Shown here piece after piece: positions 11,693 through 23,396 of a DNA stretch of 64,000 nucleotides. A program made the translations under genes and the position numbers. The stretch comes from Microdochium bolleyi (Eukaryota > Ascomycota > Sordariomycetes > Xylariales > Microdochiaceae): the NCBI GenBank assembly GCA_001566295.1, contig KQ964248.1, positions 1,922,001 to 1,986,000 on the forward strand. Direction: 5' to 3'. The notes under the pieces were generated by a model, which saw only the letters and a list, made by a program, of their open reading frames with translations, made no database searches and had not been told where the DNA came from. The first letter of the stretch is position 1. Each line of letters opens with the position of its first letter.

Positions 11693-13564
11693 CTAGCATT
11701 GGGATGCTGCGACACACCAGTGCCGATGGAAAGCCCATGCGCTCTTCTGGCACTCTTTGCTGCAGTACTTGGTACGGCGGCATCGTCGGCACTTAGCAAA
11801 TTGCCGAGTGAATTCCTCCCACTTTCCACACTGGTAGTAGGCGCACTGCCGAATGCCGCCTTTTGCATCATCCTTTCGGCATAGGTTACGCATGACGACA
11901 CCAGCCCAGTACTGCATGTCGGTGCTGTGGTAACGTACAGTGAACTTCTCAACAAGAGGGAAAATGTTGAAATCGTTCGGCAGGAGGTATTCCTCCTCAG
12001 TCTCAGAACTGTCTGTCGGTGACTCTGGGGTGATGTCGGAATCGAGAAGGTCAAGTTCCTTTCCGATCTTAAGCTTAGGAACCAAGTGACTCTTCTGGAA
12101 GTATGACCTGAGGTTGCAGTACTTTGAAACATATGCAAGCAATTGAAGAGACATCAGCACATCCTCTTCTCGAGGGAGAGCTGCCAGGATCTGCGGGCTC
12201 GGTGGAAGTGGCCGGTCGAGCAGATAGCGAGAGACATTTGTTTGGCTTGGGAGTGGAGGCTGAGGAGTAGCTCCGAGGGGCTGATTAGGCGAGAGCCCAA
12301 GTGTCGGTCCGGGCGGTGGGATAGTGTTGGGGATGCTGCCATCCACAGATGGCCGGTGAGTAATATTGAAGGTACCGGTCTCCGGGATGCCAGACACAGT
12401 CTGTGCATTCAAGTCGAGTGTCTCGTTCACCATGGTGGTTTCTTCCTCATCCATCGCAATATCCTGAATGTCGACGGTGGTCTGGATTTCTGCGGTGCCA
12501 GACATCTCGGCGTCACCTGATTCATCAGATTGGGCACCCTCGGTGGTCAGGTCATCCGCGTCGCTGGTCGAGACCTGATGGCGGATCGATGGGCGTCTTC
12601 GAGTTCGGCCGTTTTGGTTGAGCACCGAGGCAGGTCGCACAGTCGGTGATCGGACTTGAGGAAGAGGCAGTGGTGTGGTCGGAGAGGCAGGCTGCGAAGT
12701 CAAAGTTTGAGGAAAGACAGGTGCCATGGATGGCAGCCGATCAATGTCTCTCACGGGACGGATGAAACCATCAACGGCCTCCATTGTGGGAGCTGCAGTG
12801 GCCAAAGGCTGGATCGTCGGTCGTGATGGGGACGCCATGGCACTGCGGGCATCGTGTCGATGGTGATGATGATGGTGATGGTGGTGGTGGTGGTGTCGGT
12901 GGTTCGATCCGCTTGAACGCTCGGCAGGTGCCGTAGAAGGGCCAGCATGAACAGCAGAGCTGGACTCTGCCTGGCTGGACTCGGCAGCAGTAGAGGCGTT
13001 GCCATATGTCGCTGAGACGTCAATTGAAGGGGGAGGCGCTTGACGTCTGAATGCCCGAGAATCGAGTTCGAGACGCGAAGTGCGGTTAGTAAAGGAGGTA
13101 GATTTTTCCCGGTGGCCGCGCTGGCGCTGGTGATGATCGGCGAGCTGTTTCTGTTTTGCCTCTTCGGCCTTCTCGCGAGATTTCTCGATGTATTTGATGT
13201 AGTTATCAAGGAGCGTGCCAATGACAGGAACCATGTCGGCCTCGACGACACGAGTTCGAACCGTTTCGGTGCCGCGAACGCCAATATTGACGACACACTG
13301 AAATGCGAGATTCCACTTCCACAGATCCATCATATCCTTGGTGCGACCCTGCTTCAGGATGCACACTAGTCGTTCGATTCCGCCATCGACTGTCAAGATG
13401 TCGCGGATGCGAGCTGAAGACGTTGTGAGGTATGCAAGGTGATTAAGTGAGTTGATAAGTGGTAGTGTTGATGTGCAGTCCAAGGCACGGCGGTCGTAAA
13501 GGGCCGTCGTGATGCCCACGGATGCCTTGTTGACATTGGGGATGCTGAAATTGACTTCCCTCAT
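11693..13564 (-). CDS. samB: MYND-finger protein SamB/Mub1 (adaptor of Ubr2 ubiquitin ligase)
   Basis: Single exon, 623 codons. The N-terminal ~150 residues (MREVNFSIPNVNKASVGITT, then an armadillo-like segment with SARIRDILTVDGGIERLV) closely match SamB of Aspergillus and yeast Mub1. The middle is disordered, with a His tract near residues 222-237 and Ser/Pro-rich and acidic stretches. A block reading EDVLMSLQLLAYVSKYCNLR follows, and the last 50 residues form a MYND zinc finger (CxxC...CRRCRRTKYC...CQ...HRHWC). Mub1 works with Ubr2/Rad6 in ubiquitination of the proteasome-gene activator Rpn4; SamB affects morphogenesis and growth polarity. The frame is open upstream of 13564 but lacks an ATG, and the family start motif begins exactly here. 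Confidence 0.95.
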   Translation of the reverse strand: MREVNFSIPNVNKASVGITTALYDRRALDCTSTLPLINSLNHLAYLTTSSARIRDILTVDGGIERLVCILKQGRTKDMMDLWKWNLAFQCVVNIGVRGTETVRTRVVEADMVPVIGTLLDNYIKYIEKSREKAEEAKQKQLADHHQRQRGHREKSTSFTNRTSRLELDSRAFRRQAPPPSIDVSATYGNASTAAESSQAESSSAVHAGPSTAPAERSSGSNHRHHHHHHHHHHHHRHDARSAMASPSRPTIQPLATAAPTMEAVDGFIRPVRDIDRLPSMAPVFPQTLTSQPASPTTPLPLPQVRSPTVRPASVLNQNGRTRRRPSIRHQVSTSDADDLTTEGAQSDESGDAEMSGTAEIQTTVDIQDIAMDEEETTMVNETLDLNAQTVSGIPETGTFNITHRPSVDGSIPNTIPPPGPTLGLSPNQPLGATPQPPLPSQTNVSRYLLDRPLPPSPQILAALPREEDVLMSLQLLAYVSKYCNLRSYFQKSHLVPKLKIGKELDLLDSDITPESPTDSSETEEEYLLPNDFNIFPLVEKFTVRYHSTDMQYWAGVVMRNLCRKDDAKGGIRQCAYYQCGKWEEFTRQFAKCRRCRRTKYCSKECQKSAWAFHRHWCVAASQC

Positions 13565-16500
13565 CGTGTCGGCTGCAGGAAAGATTCTCGAAGAAACAAT
13601 GAAGTCCGAGGAGGAGCAATGCAAGCAGCAAGCTCAAGTATTCCTCGATGACTGCTGTGCGAGCCAATGAGGTCGTGGACGAGACTAGTAACAGTCTGAA
13701 TTGACGAATTCTAGTCGAGACCAACAAGACTCGATTCGATGACAAGTTCGAGATGACAGGCGCGTATATGGGGTATCGGGTAGGATGGAACGAGGATGAT
13801 GAGGATGTTGATAGGCCTATGTAGGGGCGGACGCGGAAGGAGAGTCGTGATTTGCCTTGTCTGAAACGTCTGACCCAATAGTATGTTCGGGAATAGGAGG
13901 GACCGAGTGCACAAGGCTGTCACTTTCCAAATTGAGTCTTGCCTAAACAAAGACTTGTCGTCTGTTCGGATCACAGCAACGACCCTGATGGTAGGCAATG
14001 GCACGCGCGCTCAAGGCTGACCGGTTGTGACGCTATGCGGATGACCGATCTGCACGCAGATGGGCGGGCGGGCAGCGAGGATGCCTGTCTCGGTTGCGTG
14101 ATGAGCAGCGAAGCAAATGATAACTCGTGATTTCGATGAACGGATGAGGCAGGAGGTATAAGGACGGGGGACGTCAGCGTGCTGAGTCGTTGTAGTTCGA
14201 GAGTCGGGCGTGGACGTCGGGGGTTGACGGAAGGGGGTGAGTCGCGCAGACCGGGTGGTGAGGTGGGCAGCATGCGTGGAGGCCCGAATCTCCAGCGGCT
14301 TCAGCAAGGTCTGTTGTAGTCTTGCAGCAGAGCATCCATCCAGGCTCGGGAGATGCGGTGCTGATGGACTGGCCGGGCGATGGCTGATGATGGAAGCGGG
14401 AGCCGTGATGGAGATGGGGTGGAAGGAGAAGACGAGCATGCGGCAATGGCGCCGGCAAGGGCTTTGGGGTTGGGCGCTGGCGCTGCTGCTCGGGCGAGAA
14501 CAGTGCTGCTGCGGGAGGGCTGGGATCCAAGCACGGAGACGGCCAGCCACTGCGTGTGCTGCACCTTGAGCACCGCACCCTGCCCTGAGAAGGGGCTCAC
14601 GGGCCCACCTGGCCACTCGGGTGGCGTGCCTGCTCATCTCGACGATTTGCAAGCATCGGCAAAGCCTCACCTCACCTCGCTCACCTCTGGTTGCCCGCAG
14701 CGCGCGGTCCCTGTCTTGAGTCCTTGTAGCATGTCGACTTCTACGGCCGTCTACCGGCGCGGCCGAGCCGTGCTCCTTGTTTGTCAGCAGGGCCACGGAG
14801 CCTCATCTGACATGGTGAACAGTCCGGCCTTTGCCCAGGTTGCTGCTCACTCGGGGCATGAGCAGCACTGATCACAGACCAGAGGATGCCGCCCGGCCAT
14901 GGCATACCTACCTCGAAGGACCTGCATTCCTGCTCTGCCTGCTAGGTACAACCAGGGCAAACAATTACCAACATGCCGAGATGACAGAGACATTCCGGCA
15001 CTAGTCGCCTCGTCGAGCTTGACTTCCACTTGCACCGTCCTGCCAGACCATGCAGCTGTCAGAGAGCTACCATGCGCAATAGGGCCGGTACCCTTGCACT
15101 CTCTTCCTGCCCACGGCAAAGCACGGATGATGTCCGATGTCAAAGTGTGACAGCAATGAGGGGAGAGGGGTCGGGGGAGATGCAAGTTCTTGGCCAGCTG
15201 TTTTGCAGGCCAGTCATTCGCCGTGCGCCTGCAAGATGCACCTCCGGCTGCCGCACGCTCTGAAACGCAGGGATTTCTGCTGCTCCTGACAAAGGCGCCG
15301 CGGATCACGAAGCTGTAATGGCCTCGTCCACTTCGGCCCGGTGGACGACATGATACCAGGCCTGCCGCGGCCCAGGATGTACAATCCCATCCAATATGGC
15401 TCTGTCAAATCGAGGCGCCAAGCACAGATTATTGTGCGCGACCGACCGTGACCAGTCTGGCGATAACGTTTGACATGCCGGCCGTCTTCGGCGATGGTTC
15501 TCGGAGCCGGAGGCATCGACCGGAAGCTGGCGGCAGCGCCGACCAAGCATACCTTGCTTTCAAAGAGTCAGGCTCAGAGACTAAGTTCAGATCGACGTCT
15601 CACTGCGTCTCGCCGGCAAACTTGGAGCAATCACGAACTTCGACAATCTCCAGGACAGCTTCAACCAATGCCGTGGCAGGATTGGCAGAGCTGAGCAGAC
15701 CGTCCTTCACCGCCAGAACATCGGTTACCCATGGGATGTGTTGGCCCACCCGAGCTTCCCCCAAATAATCATGTGCCAGTCTTGGCCCCTCAGAGTCAGC
15801 CTTGCTTGCACTCTGCTCTCTCTACTTACCTTCAGGTACGCAGTGTGCTGACTGTGGGAGCTGTCCCGACCCAAGACGATAGGCGCTCTTCTCAGCTGAT
15901 GCTTGCTTGTTCAAGGCCACTGTAGGAACTGCAGGGTCGCAGCTCTGTCTAGCAATCCTTTGTTTTTGTCGTGCTTCGCTGCCTCGGAGTTTCTCAGCTG
16001 CCATCACAGACTCCACCTCGGCCACGCTAATGCAGCCTGTGGACAACGTGACGCCGCTGCACGACAGCAGAGTGGCGAACGTCGTATGTGAGGCATGTGG
16101 TTGCCCTGCTGCTGCCCTCGATGTAGCGCTTGTCCGCGACCCGAGCCCGGGCTGCCCCTCGCGGTGATTTAGCCCGCACTTTACGTATCCGGCAATGGAT
16201 GTAACATCGACAGAGTCTAGACTTGTCGACATGCCCTGCAAACTCTTGGCCCTCTTGACAGTATCCAGAAGGTGTCCCGTTCTCCTCAAGAGAACCCGCC
16301 CGACACTGGCGAGACTGGCCAGCGGCAATGAGCATTGTAGCTCGAAGCAACGCGACTCAGCAGGGCCCCTTATCGCCGCCGCCGCCACGCCGCCGCCGCT
16401 ACTAGAAGTCTTCTGGCCCATTGCTGCGTTAAAGTTTAGAACTTGGCAGAGACCTAGAAGGTTTTCGCACCAGCATCGGCGCCAGCGTCCGTTGACCGAT

Positions 16501-19248
16501 CCGAGAGCCCTGGTCGGCAGGGACGAAGGGGTCCTCACCCTTATGTCATCCTTGTTGAGGGCGTCCCGGGCCGGAGGACTCCAGAATGGTTCACTCTTGC
16601 ACATCTCTGCTTGACTTGCAGCTCCCTGGGGAAAGGTCTGCATGGTCTTCTGTCTCCCCATCCGATATTGTTTCGCTTGAGCACCCGCGGTGTCCTGTGA
16701 ACAATCTCCAGCCAGTGTCAGAAACAGGTCAGCCGCACGTCGACAACCACCACCCTCGGGTGGCGCTTGGCGTAGCGCGGCAACTGGACTACGGCGCCGG
16801 CGTGTCAAAAGTTCGCCGTTACATCATTCCGCATGATTTAAGTTTATCTCTCTCTTACCCAAATAGACGGTTGTCACGCCAGAACAGTGTTGGAGGGTAT
16901 GACCTCACTTGACGATGCTATCCCTTGGTGTCTCTACCGCAGGTTCGAACCGGAGGAATCAGCCGAGGCTACAGCTTCCAAAGGAGCCAAGCCGGGAATT
17001 GCTAGGCTGATCGCTGTTGGAAGGAATGCACGCCCATTCACCATCGACCGACCGCCTTTGCCGCCGTTGGCGCTGGACCAACACTGTCGCCAACCCACCC
17101 ACACGCTCACGACTAACAAGCGCCAGCCAGTCAAGCACCTAGGACCAAGCGCCCGGGCGGCTGTGATCCTGACACTACTCCGAACCTCTGGATCGTCAGT
17201 GGCTCTTTTTGGCTACTGACCTGCATTGGTGTGCATTTGTTTATATAGGTGATCCAGCGGGCTTGCAGCCAAGTATATCTCTTCACCAGCTCCGAGCGCT
17301 TGTTTCAGGGCAGAGCTCCGTTCCCGGGCGCATGCCTAAGCGCGCTCGCTCGTGGATGGTCCAGAGATGCCGTCGGAAGATGCTAGGCCGTCTCGCGAAC
17401 AACCAACGTGCACTAGGTGGCGCGTATGAAGCTCATGCGTCAGCTGGCTTGGTCTTCTCCTTGCTTGTGTATGTATGATCGAACTGGTGAAGAGGTGCCC
17501 AGGCCTTGAGCAACAACGGCCCCTTCCGGTAGCTGCGGTGGGGTCACGGGGAGAGCTCAGAGGCGCGCTCTGTTGATAATGGATCATCCCTCTTAAGTGC
17601 CCGGCATTCATTGGTGCTGCTGACTTCTGGGAAAGCTCGATCTTCTGCCTGCCGTTCGAAATACATAGGATTAGCCCTCCAAGATTTGGTGTTTGTGGAT
17701 AGTGCGGTGATGCCCAGCCTCTGTATCGCTCCAGGCTCTGGGTGCGAGCATGCGGTGGCGGTTCGCATTTGGCAAGCAATTGATCGATCACACTACTTGA
17801 GCGTCCTGCATTTCAGAGATGAGCAAGCCCCAGATTGAGAAAGTGGCACCTGGCCAGGGACAGAGACCGTGTCTCGCGGCTCCGTTGGCACGTCCAAGAC
17901 ACACACGGCTCGCGCGACCTGGACGAACGCATCCGGGGTTGATTCCAGCGGCAGCTGCCCTCAGCAACCGGTCAACTACGGATACAAATCTATTGAGCTT
18001 CAACCTGGCTTTCAAGAAGTGGCCTGGAAATCGGAAGCACGGCTGTGTATGACGGAATCCGCACCCGAAGAATTGATACCCCTCGCTTGGTACTACTGAA
18101 GAGGCCTAAACTTAGAGACACGGCTATTGCAATACCTCAACGCTGCCTTTCGAGGTGACCAGCCCGCTCCGCTGTGCATGCGAGCTATGTAGCATGTTCT
18201 TGCTCTGGGTGGCAGCTTGCGGCACCTCTGTCGTTTGCCGCCACTGGAATAGTTGTTGTCCGATGCCAGGGTGGCTTCCTGTAATCACAAGGGCAAGCGT
18301 GCGTATGACAATCCCAAACGCAACACCGTTGTCATTAAGGATGCTAAGGAGGTGTCAAGTAAATGATTAACAAACGATGACCATACACGGAAGACCCAGA
18401 GAGCTTCGAGTCAGGAAGCTCTCCCACCCTTTGTAGGAACAATACCGAAGGTGCTCTGTTCAGCTTCTGGACGCCAACGACGGGCAGCACGGCGTCCCCG
18501 CCGCTGGTAGCGATGATCCGGGGGTCCGGTTTCAGGCACTGGGGCCCAGCCATGGGTGATCCGAGGACCTTTTGACTAGTTCCCTACGGGACTGCATGGT
18601 GTGAACCTTGCCCTGGCCCGCAGCTCCGTTTCTCGAAGCCTGCGACGGGAGGCTTGAGGGAGCGTCCCTGAGTGGTGATCCCGTACTCCGTAGTCTCCTG
18701 GTGCGTTGCGACTACCCAGTATTCAAGGCTGGGGACCATTGTCAATAGTTCTCAAGGGGGTCAGAAGTCACCGACGGCAGGCTTGACTTGGCGTGGGCTT
18801 ACAGGCTGTTAGACAGCAGCACGAAGGCGACTGTGTTTGTGCCGTTGTTGAGCTCAACAAATGCTGTTGTATCATGGCAAGCGGGCACTGTATCTCAAGT
18901 TGTTTGCCGCCAGGTTCCAACGTCTTGGACAGTCACCTACTTTACCTTAATCCTTCGATTGCTGCGCAAACCGGCAGTCCTGCCCAGTGTTTCAGCGGTT
19001 TGAAACGGAGGACCCCTGAGGCGCGGGGCCCCTGGATCGCTCGCGACGGAGTATAGCCCCACCATGGACAACATCCCCTGATGGTAAGGTAGAGAGCTCC
19101 CAGCTTCCGACATCGACGAGACAAACATCTGAACATTCCGTAGCGACTAGCTTCGTCTGAACTCTTGCCATCGTCTCGCCAGCTTCTCATTCTTTCCTCT
19201 TCCAAGTCCCTACACCAACACACCGGTATTCACAACCACCAGACAACC
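13565..19248. other. Long gene-poor region
   Basis: 5.7 kb lie between the 5' end of samB and the 5' end of the eIF4E gene. The samB-proximal part should contain its promoter and 5' UTR. Several frames are open on both strands at 14.0-14.8 kb and 15.8-16.8 kb, but they overlap, lack recognisable domains and show no consistent codon bias or splice-linked partner. A half-copy of the GGAGTACTCC palindrome lies at 18684-18692 and another at 19046-19053. No tRNA-like A-box/B-box pair was found. Confidence 0.5.
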
Positions 19249-20292
19249 ATGGCCAGCCGACCAACCCTGTTCACACGAGGGCTCTCCTCGCTCTCCCAGA
19301 GTGTCGATCCCAGCTCGCCCAACGTCAGCTCACCGGCAGAGCAACGCGACGACGCCAAGCGGAATCTCTTCAAGACGATGCGAGCCTTGCCAACTCAGCA
19401 CTACTGGCAGTTCTGGTTTGATAAGTACGTGGGCATTTACAGCTCCCTCCCTCCACCTCCCGTACACCTACCACAGCTCGGCCAAGCAGCTACCGGTATA
19501 CCATCCTTCAAACAAGCGCTGACAACTCTCACCCCGAATCTACAGAGGCGCCGCGAAGGAGAATGAGACCAAGCCCGACAATGCGACCGGCGACGACTAC
19601 CAGGCCACGATCGAGCCCTTCGGCGAGCTCATCGAGTCGGTCCAGGACTTCTGGCGGATCGCCAACAACACGCCCATAGAGCAGATCAAGATGCGCGAGT
19701 CCATCTACCTCTTCAAGCAAGGGTTCAAGCCCATTTGGGAGGACCGCCGCAACTTCCAGGGCGGCAGCTGGACGTTCCGCATCCCCAAGGCCAACGGCCC
19801 CGACTTCTGGACCCGCGTCCAGCTCATGGCCATCGGCGAGAAGCTGCAGGAGTCTCTAGAGGAGGGTAAGTGCTGCCGACTGTCCCTGGTGTATTCTTCT
19901 AGCTCTATGCCAAGAGCTTGGAGGCCCAAAGACGGGACTCCCAGAAGACTTGAAACAGCACACATGATGGAGAACACGTTTGACTAACACGCAACTCTCC
20001 CCCATTTGAAATAGGCGACCAGCTCTGCGGCGTCGGCCTCTCGGTGCGCTTCAACTCGCACCTCATCACCATCTGGCACCGCGACGGGTCCAAGCAGAAG
20101 TCGATCGACGGCATGCTCAAGGCCGTGCTCGAGGAGATCCCGCCCGAGCTCGCGCCCAAGGCCGACAACTATTTCTACAAGAAGCACGCCGAGCACGCCG
20201 GGTTCAACCCGCCCCCCGAGCTCCGGGCCGTGCTCGACTCGCAGCAGCGGGCGCAAGAGGCGGCTGCTGCCAAGGACGCCCCCCCCGCATAG
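19249..20292 (+). CDS. eIF4E-family mRNA cap-binding protein, class II-like
   Basis: Three exons: 19249-19424, 19546-19865 and 20015-20292, giving 257 residues with matching phases (donors GTACGT and GTAAGT; acceptors TACAG and ATAG). The fold signature is clear: QHYWQFWFDK, VQDFWRIANN, LFKQGFKPIWEDRRNFQGGSW, and later GVGLSVRFNSHLITIWHRDG. The Trp equivalent to human W43 is kept. The position equivalent to W56, which stacks on the cap, is Tyr (GDDYQATIEPF), and the W102 equivalent is present (PIWED). Class II proteins (4EHP/eIF4E2) carry such Tyr replacements and often act as translational repressors or condition-specific initiation factors. The C-terminal Ala-rich tail is extra. Role in cap binding is secure; the class assignment rests on the substitution. 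Confidence 0.93.
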
Positions 20293-21270
20293 GAGGGCGT
20301 ATCCGCTCATCATTGCGCTCGTGTCTACCACCCATCATGACCTGCCAAAGCGAGGGCGTGAGACCACGAGCACAGCGCGACCCCAGAGTGGACGACAGTA
20401 CGGGATATAGAGGAGTTTGATCGTTGATTTTTTTCATCGGCATTTGAGAACCTATCACACATAACAACATTCACAAGCGGCGTTATTTATGTTTCCCATA
20501 TCCATCTTGTATTTCTGGATCGAGGTGCACTAGAGAGAGAGAATACTCACAAATCCATATTCCACCACACGGCTCCCATTACGAATCCCTTCCAGGCAAG
20601 AGATATGCGAGTGAAAATGTGTGAAACTCCATGACAAAGCGAGGCAGACTTCCTACCAGTAAAGTATCACACGCTGAGTGCGTGGCTAGTCCTTATGACG
20701 ATATGCCCACCAGCTTTGTTTCTGACCGAAAGACCCAGCTGGAATCCCATTTGTGCCTAATTTCACAATCGCTTGCGGTCGAGCAGTCAGCAGGACCGCC
20801 GATATCTGCTTTGCCGTGGCATGTCCCGTTATGCTGCGAGCTTCTGGGATTGTGGTGCTCCGAGCCATTCTACCACCGCCCAAGGTTTGTTCACAGATGG
20901 GTAAGCAGGGCCACTGGGTTTGGGGGACCAAAGACCTTGATTGTCCAGTCCGTGACACTCCCAGATGTGGAAATTTTGAGAACCGTTCATCTGTCATCAT
21001 ATGTTTGACGACGGCCGCTGTGGCCAAGGATGGTCGGGCCATCGTCAGGTCGTCCTGGGTGAGTCTTGTTGTCGACCTGGATCGACTGTCCGAGAACCGA
21101 GGGCGTCAGAGTGGGACGGCGATGGTGGACTATCCGGCCTTGGAACTGCCCGAGCGACCCCCTAGTGCAACGCCAACCTTCGCGGATGGTCCAGTGGACG
21201 GCCCTGGAGACATAATTGTGTCGTCCTTATCTGCTAGGGTAGCAGCCTTCGTCGTCCGGAGGCAATAATA
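20293..21270. other. Intergenic spacer between convergent genes
   Basis: This 0.98-kb stretch lies between the 3' ends of the eIF4E gene and the EF-hand gene. Open frames at 20.63-21.27 kb on both strands have no recognisable content. It should include both 3' UTRs. Confidence 0.5.
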
Positions 21271-22017
21271 TCACTTCCACGCTCCGGCACGGCGCATCAC
21301 CTCCTCAAACTCCTCGCGCCGCACGCCCTTGCCAACCCCAGCGCCAGAGTTGGCCTCGAGGATCATGTCCTTGAGAAGCGTCTCGTCGATGTCCTGCTTG
21401 AGCGTCATGGCGACGCGCTTGAGGTGGGCGAGGGTGAGTATCGGCGGCGGCAGGTGCTGGTCGTCGGTGCCTGCGCCAGTCGTGGTGGTGTTGGTGGTGC
21501 TCGTGAACAGCCGGAACGCCTCCTCGACCTCCTGCCTGTGTGCGTCCGACTCGGGCCCTTCAAACTCGTCCTCCTTGGCGTGCAGCTTCAGGGCGCAGAT
21601 GGCGAGGAACGGCTCGTACGAGGCGTAGCCCTCCTCTTCTGGGTCCAGGATCTCGCGGAACTCCTTGAGCTCCGGTCTCGTGGGTGGGACGCCGAGTGCT
21701 CTGTCGTGTTCGTGCCTGTCAGCCAACAACTTCCCTTAAATAAAAAGCCTTGAAGTGGCAAGGGGGAATGCAAGAGAGGGAGGTAGAATAATGGATACTT
21801 ACACCATGGCGCGCCGGACGTCGTCGATCGGGATGACGCCCTCCTTCTCCCCGTCCATGGGCTCCGCAAAGAGGGCGAAGGCTTCCTTGATCTCGCGCTC
21901 CTGGCGGGCCGAGATGTTGTGCTCCTTGGCGAGCTTGGACTGGCGCTCCTTGGGCAAGGAAGTCGTGGAACCAGCAGACGCGGCACCGCCGGCGCTTTTG
22001 CGCTTGGGAGGCTGCAT
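21271..22017 (-). CDS. EF-hand protein of the calmodulin/centrin superfamily
   Basis: Two exons, 21803-22017 and 21271-21700, joined through a GTAAGT donor and a CGACAG acceptor; 214 residues. A basic N-terminus (MQPPKRKSAGG) is followed by paired EF-hand helices. SARQEREIKEAFALFAEPMD and VIPIDDVRRAMVALGVPP form the first hand. ELKEFREILDPEEEGYASYE forms the second. EEAFRLFTSTT..., with an inserted Thr/Gly-rich loop, and LLKDMILEANSGAGVGKGV form the C-terminal pair. The 12-residue calcium loops are degenerate (the third is replaced by TNTTTTGAG), so calcium binding is doubtful. Such proteins can be light-chain-like or centrin-like scaffolds; no specific ortholog is recognised. It is followed on the same strand, 1.86 kb downstream, by the receptor gene's 3' end. 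Confidence 0.82.
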
Positions 22018-22925
22018 TATTTTTTTCTCATGTCAGTTCAAGTTCGGGTTAATTATGCTGGCTGAAGGAGACGAGAGTCTCTGGGCAGTCCTAGCTATAA
22101 CAGAATTGACGGAAGTTGGAGTGGCCCAAGGGCTATCTATGGCCTGGAAGCAAATCATACCATTGCGGGACAGTTCTTCAATGTAGAACGCACTGGTAGG
22201 CTCGGTAGTGGATGTCGCGATACTTGCGCGCGGTCCTTGGAGCCGTTGATGCCGCTGAGTCTCCAGACCCGATCTGACTGACTGGGACCTCTGACCTGAT
22301 GTCGTCTGGACTGACTGTCACCAACGGCCGGCAGGTCGGCCAGTTGGCATAAGCAGATCCGGAATTAAAGAATCGAGGTCACAAGCGTGAAGTGGTGAAA
22401 GTTGTCGAGGCGCGCCGTGAACCAATGACGCACTTTCCGTGCACGCTTGCGCAGGGCGGAGAGGACCCGCACCACACTCCAATGCTCACTTGCCATCGGC
22501 GGATTAGATACGCGCAGAGGTCCAACAATCAAGGACAGGCAATGCAATATGCTCAAACAATAAGTCACACTATATTGCTTTTGCTGCCCACCGCGACGAG
22601 GCCATCGAAGATAATAGTGCCATCACCCAGACTCTAGAATTTGTAATCCTGCGAATGCATAGATGACAGGCCGATATATGAATATTCCAAGTCCGGAGGG
22701 CTTGCTGCCAAGGGTCAGCCTGGACCCGTAATGCTGGGTAATCTCCGCCTTTTCATACGGGCGGGCGCATGGGATCTCTCAAGATACCCCCTTGGCGGCG
22801 GATGGCCTGCTATAAAAAGCAAGTCTTCGTGTTGTGACTCGGGGAGCAAAGATCGCGCAGGCGCAGTGTTACAAGATGGGAGTTAGATCTCCCAGCTTGT
22901 CCCACCTAGCCCTGCGCGGCATGCG

Positions 22926-22956
22926 TACCCTAAGGTAAAGTAGCGTAGGTACGCTA
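22926..22956. repeat. TACCCTAAGGTA plus AGCGTAGGTACGCT near-palindromes
   Basis: Two imperfect inverted repeats lie side by side, sharing the core of the 9394-9414 palindromes. They lie upstream of the EF-hand gene at about 0.9 kb. Function unknown. Confidence 0.6.
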
Positions 22957-23372
22957 GGTATCCGTGTGCAGGAGATTCTATTCAAAAGGCACCTTAGGCA
23001 AACCCGGAACTTGTCACCCCCTCCGCGCGATGCCGTTCGTCAGGCGGAGTATTCCCTCGTGTCACTTGGACGACGACAGAGCAGGTCCCGCAGATCATCG
23101 GCAGTTCGCTGTGTGGACTCCGTGCCTGGAACCAGAGCGTCTCGTAGACCCACGCTGTCGGGTGTTCTCAAGTCAGCCAGATCAGGAAAGCAACTCATCG
23201 TGCAATCAGTAACATACGGAATGCTTGCGCTGCCCGGCTCCAGAATCCAGAGCGGGCGGCGGGGGGGGGAGCGGCCCGCGGAGGTTCCGTGCCTGGGCCA
23301 AATATCATTGATGTACTCCGTCGGCTAGAACTTGAGAGAAGCAGCTACTGCACGGGCAGGCCAGGAACCCGA

Positions 23373-23396
23373 TTCCCCCCCTCCCCCCCTCCCCCC
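23373..23396. repeat. Pure pyrimidine (C-rich) tract
   Basis: 24 uninterrupted pyrimidines consist of C runs split by single T residues. A run of nine G lies about 105 bp upstream at 23261-23269. Such tracts can form triplex, i-motif or G-quadruplex structures; no function is implied. Confidence 0.8.

Noticed and set aside
14011..14796. 261-codon minus-strand frame upstream of samB
   Set aside because: Ser/Pro/Arg-rich low-complexity translation with no domain; other frames are equally open there, so it looks like GC-rich spacer sequence.
15822..16808. 328-codon minus-strand frame
   Set aside because: No recognisable domain, no consistent codon bias, and starts from a non-ATG or arbitrary ATG; plus-strand frames are also open in the same interval.
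16940..16955. B-box-like GGTTCGAACC that could mark a tRNA gene
   Set aside because: No A-box and no cloverleaf-compatible stems in the preceding 60-80 bp.
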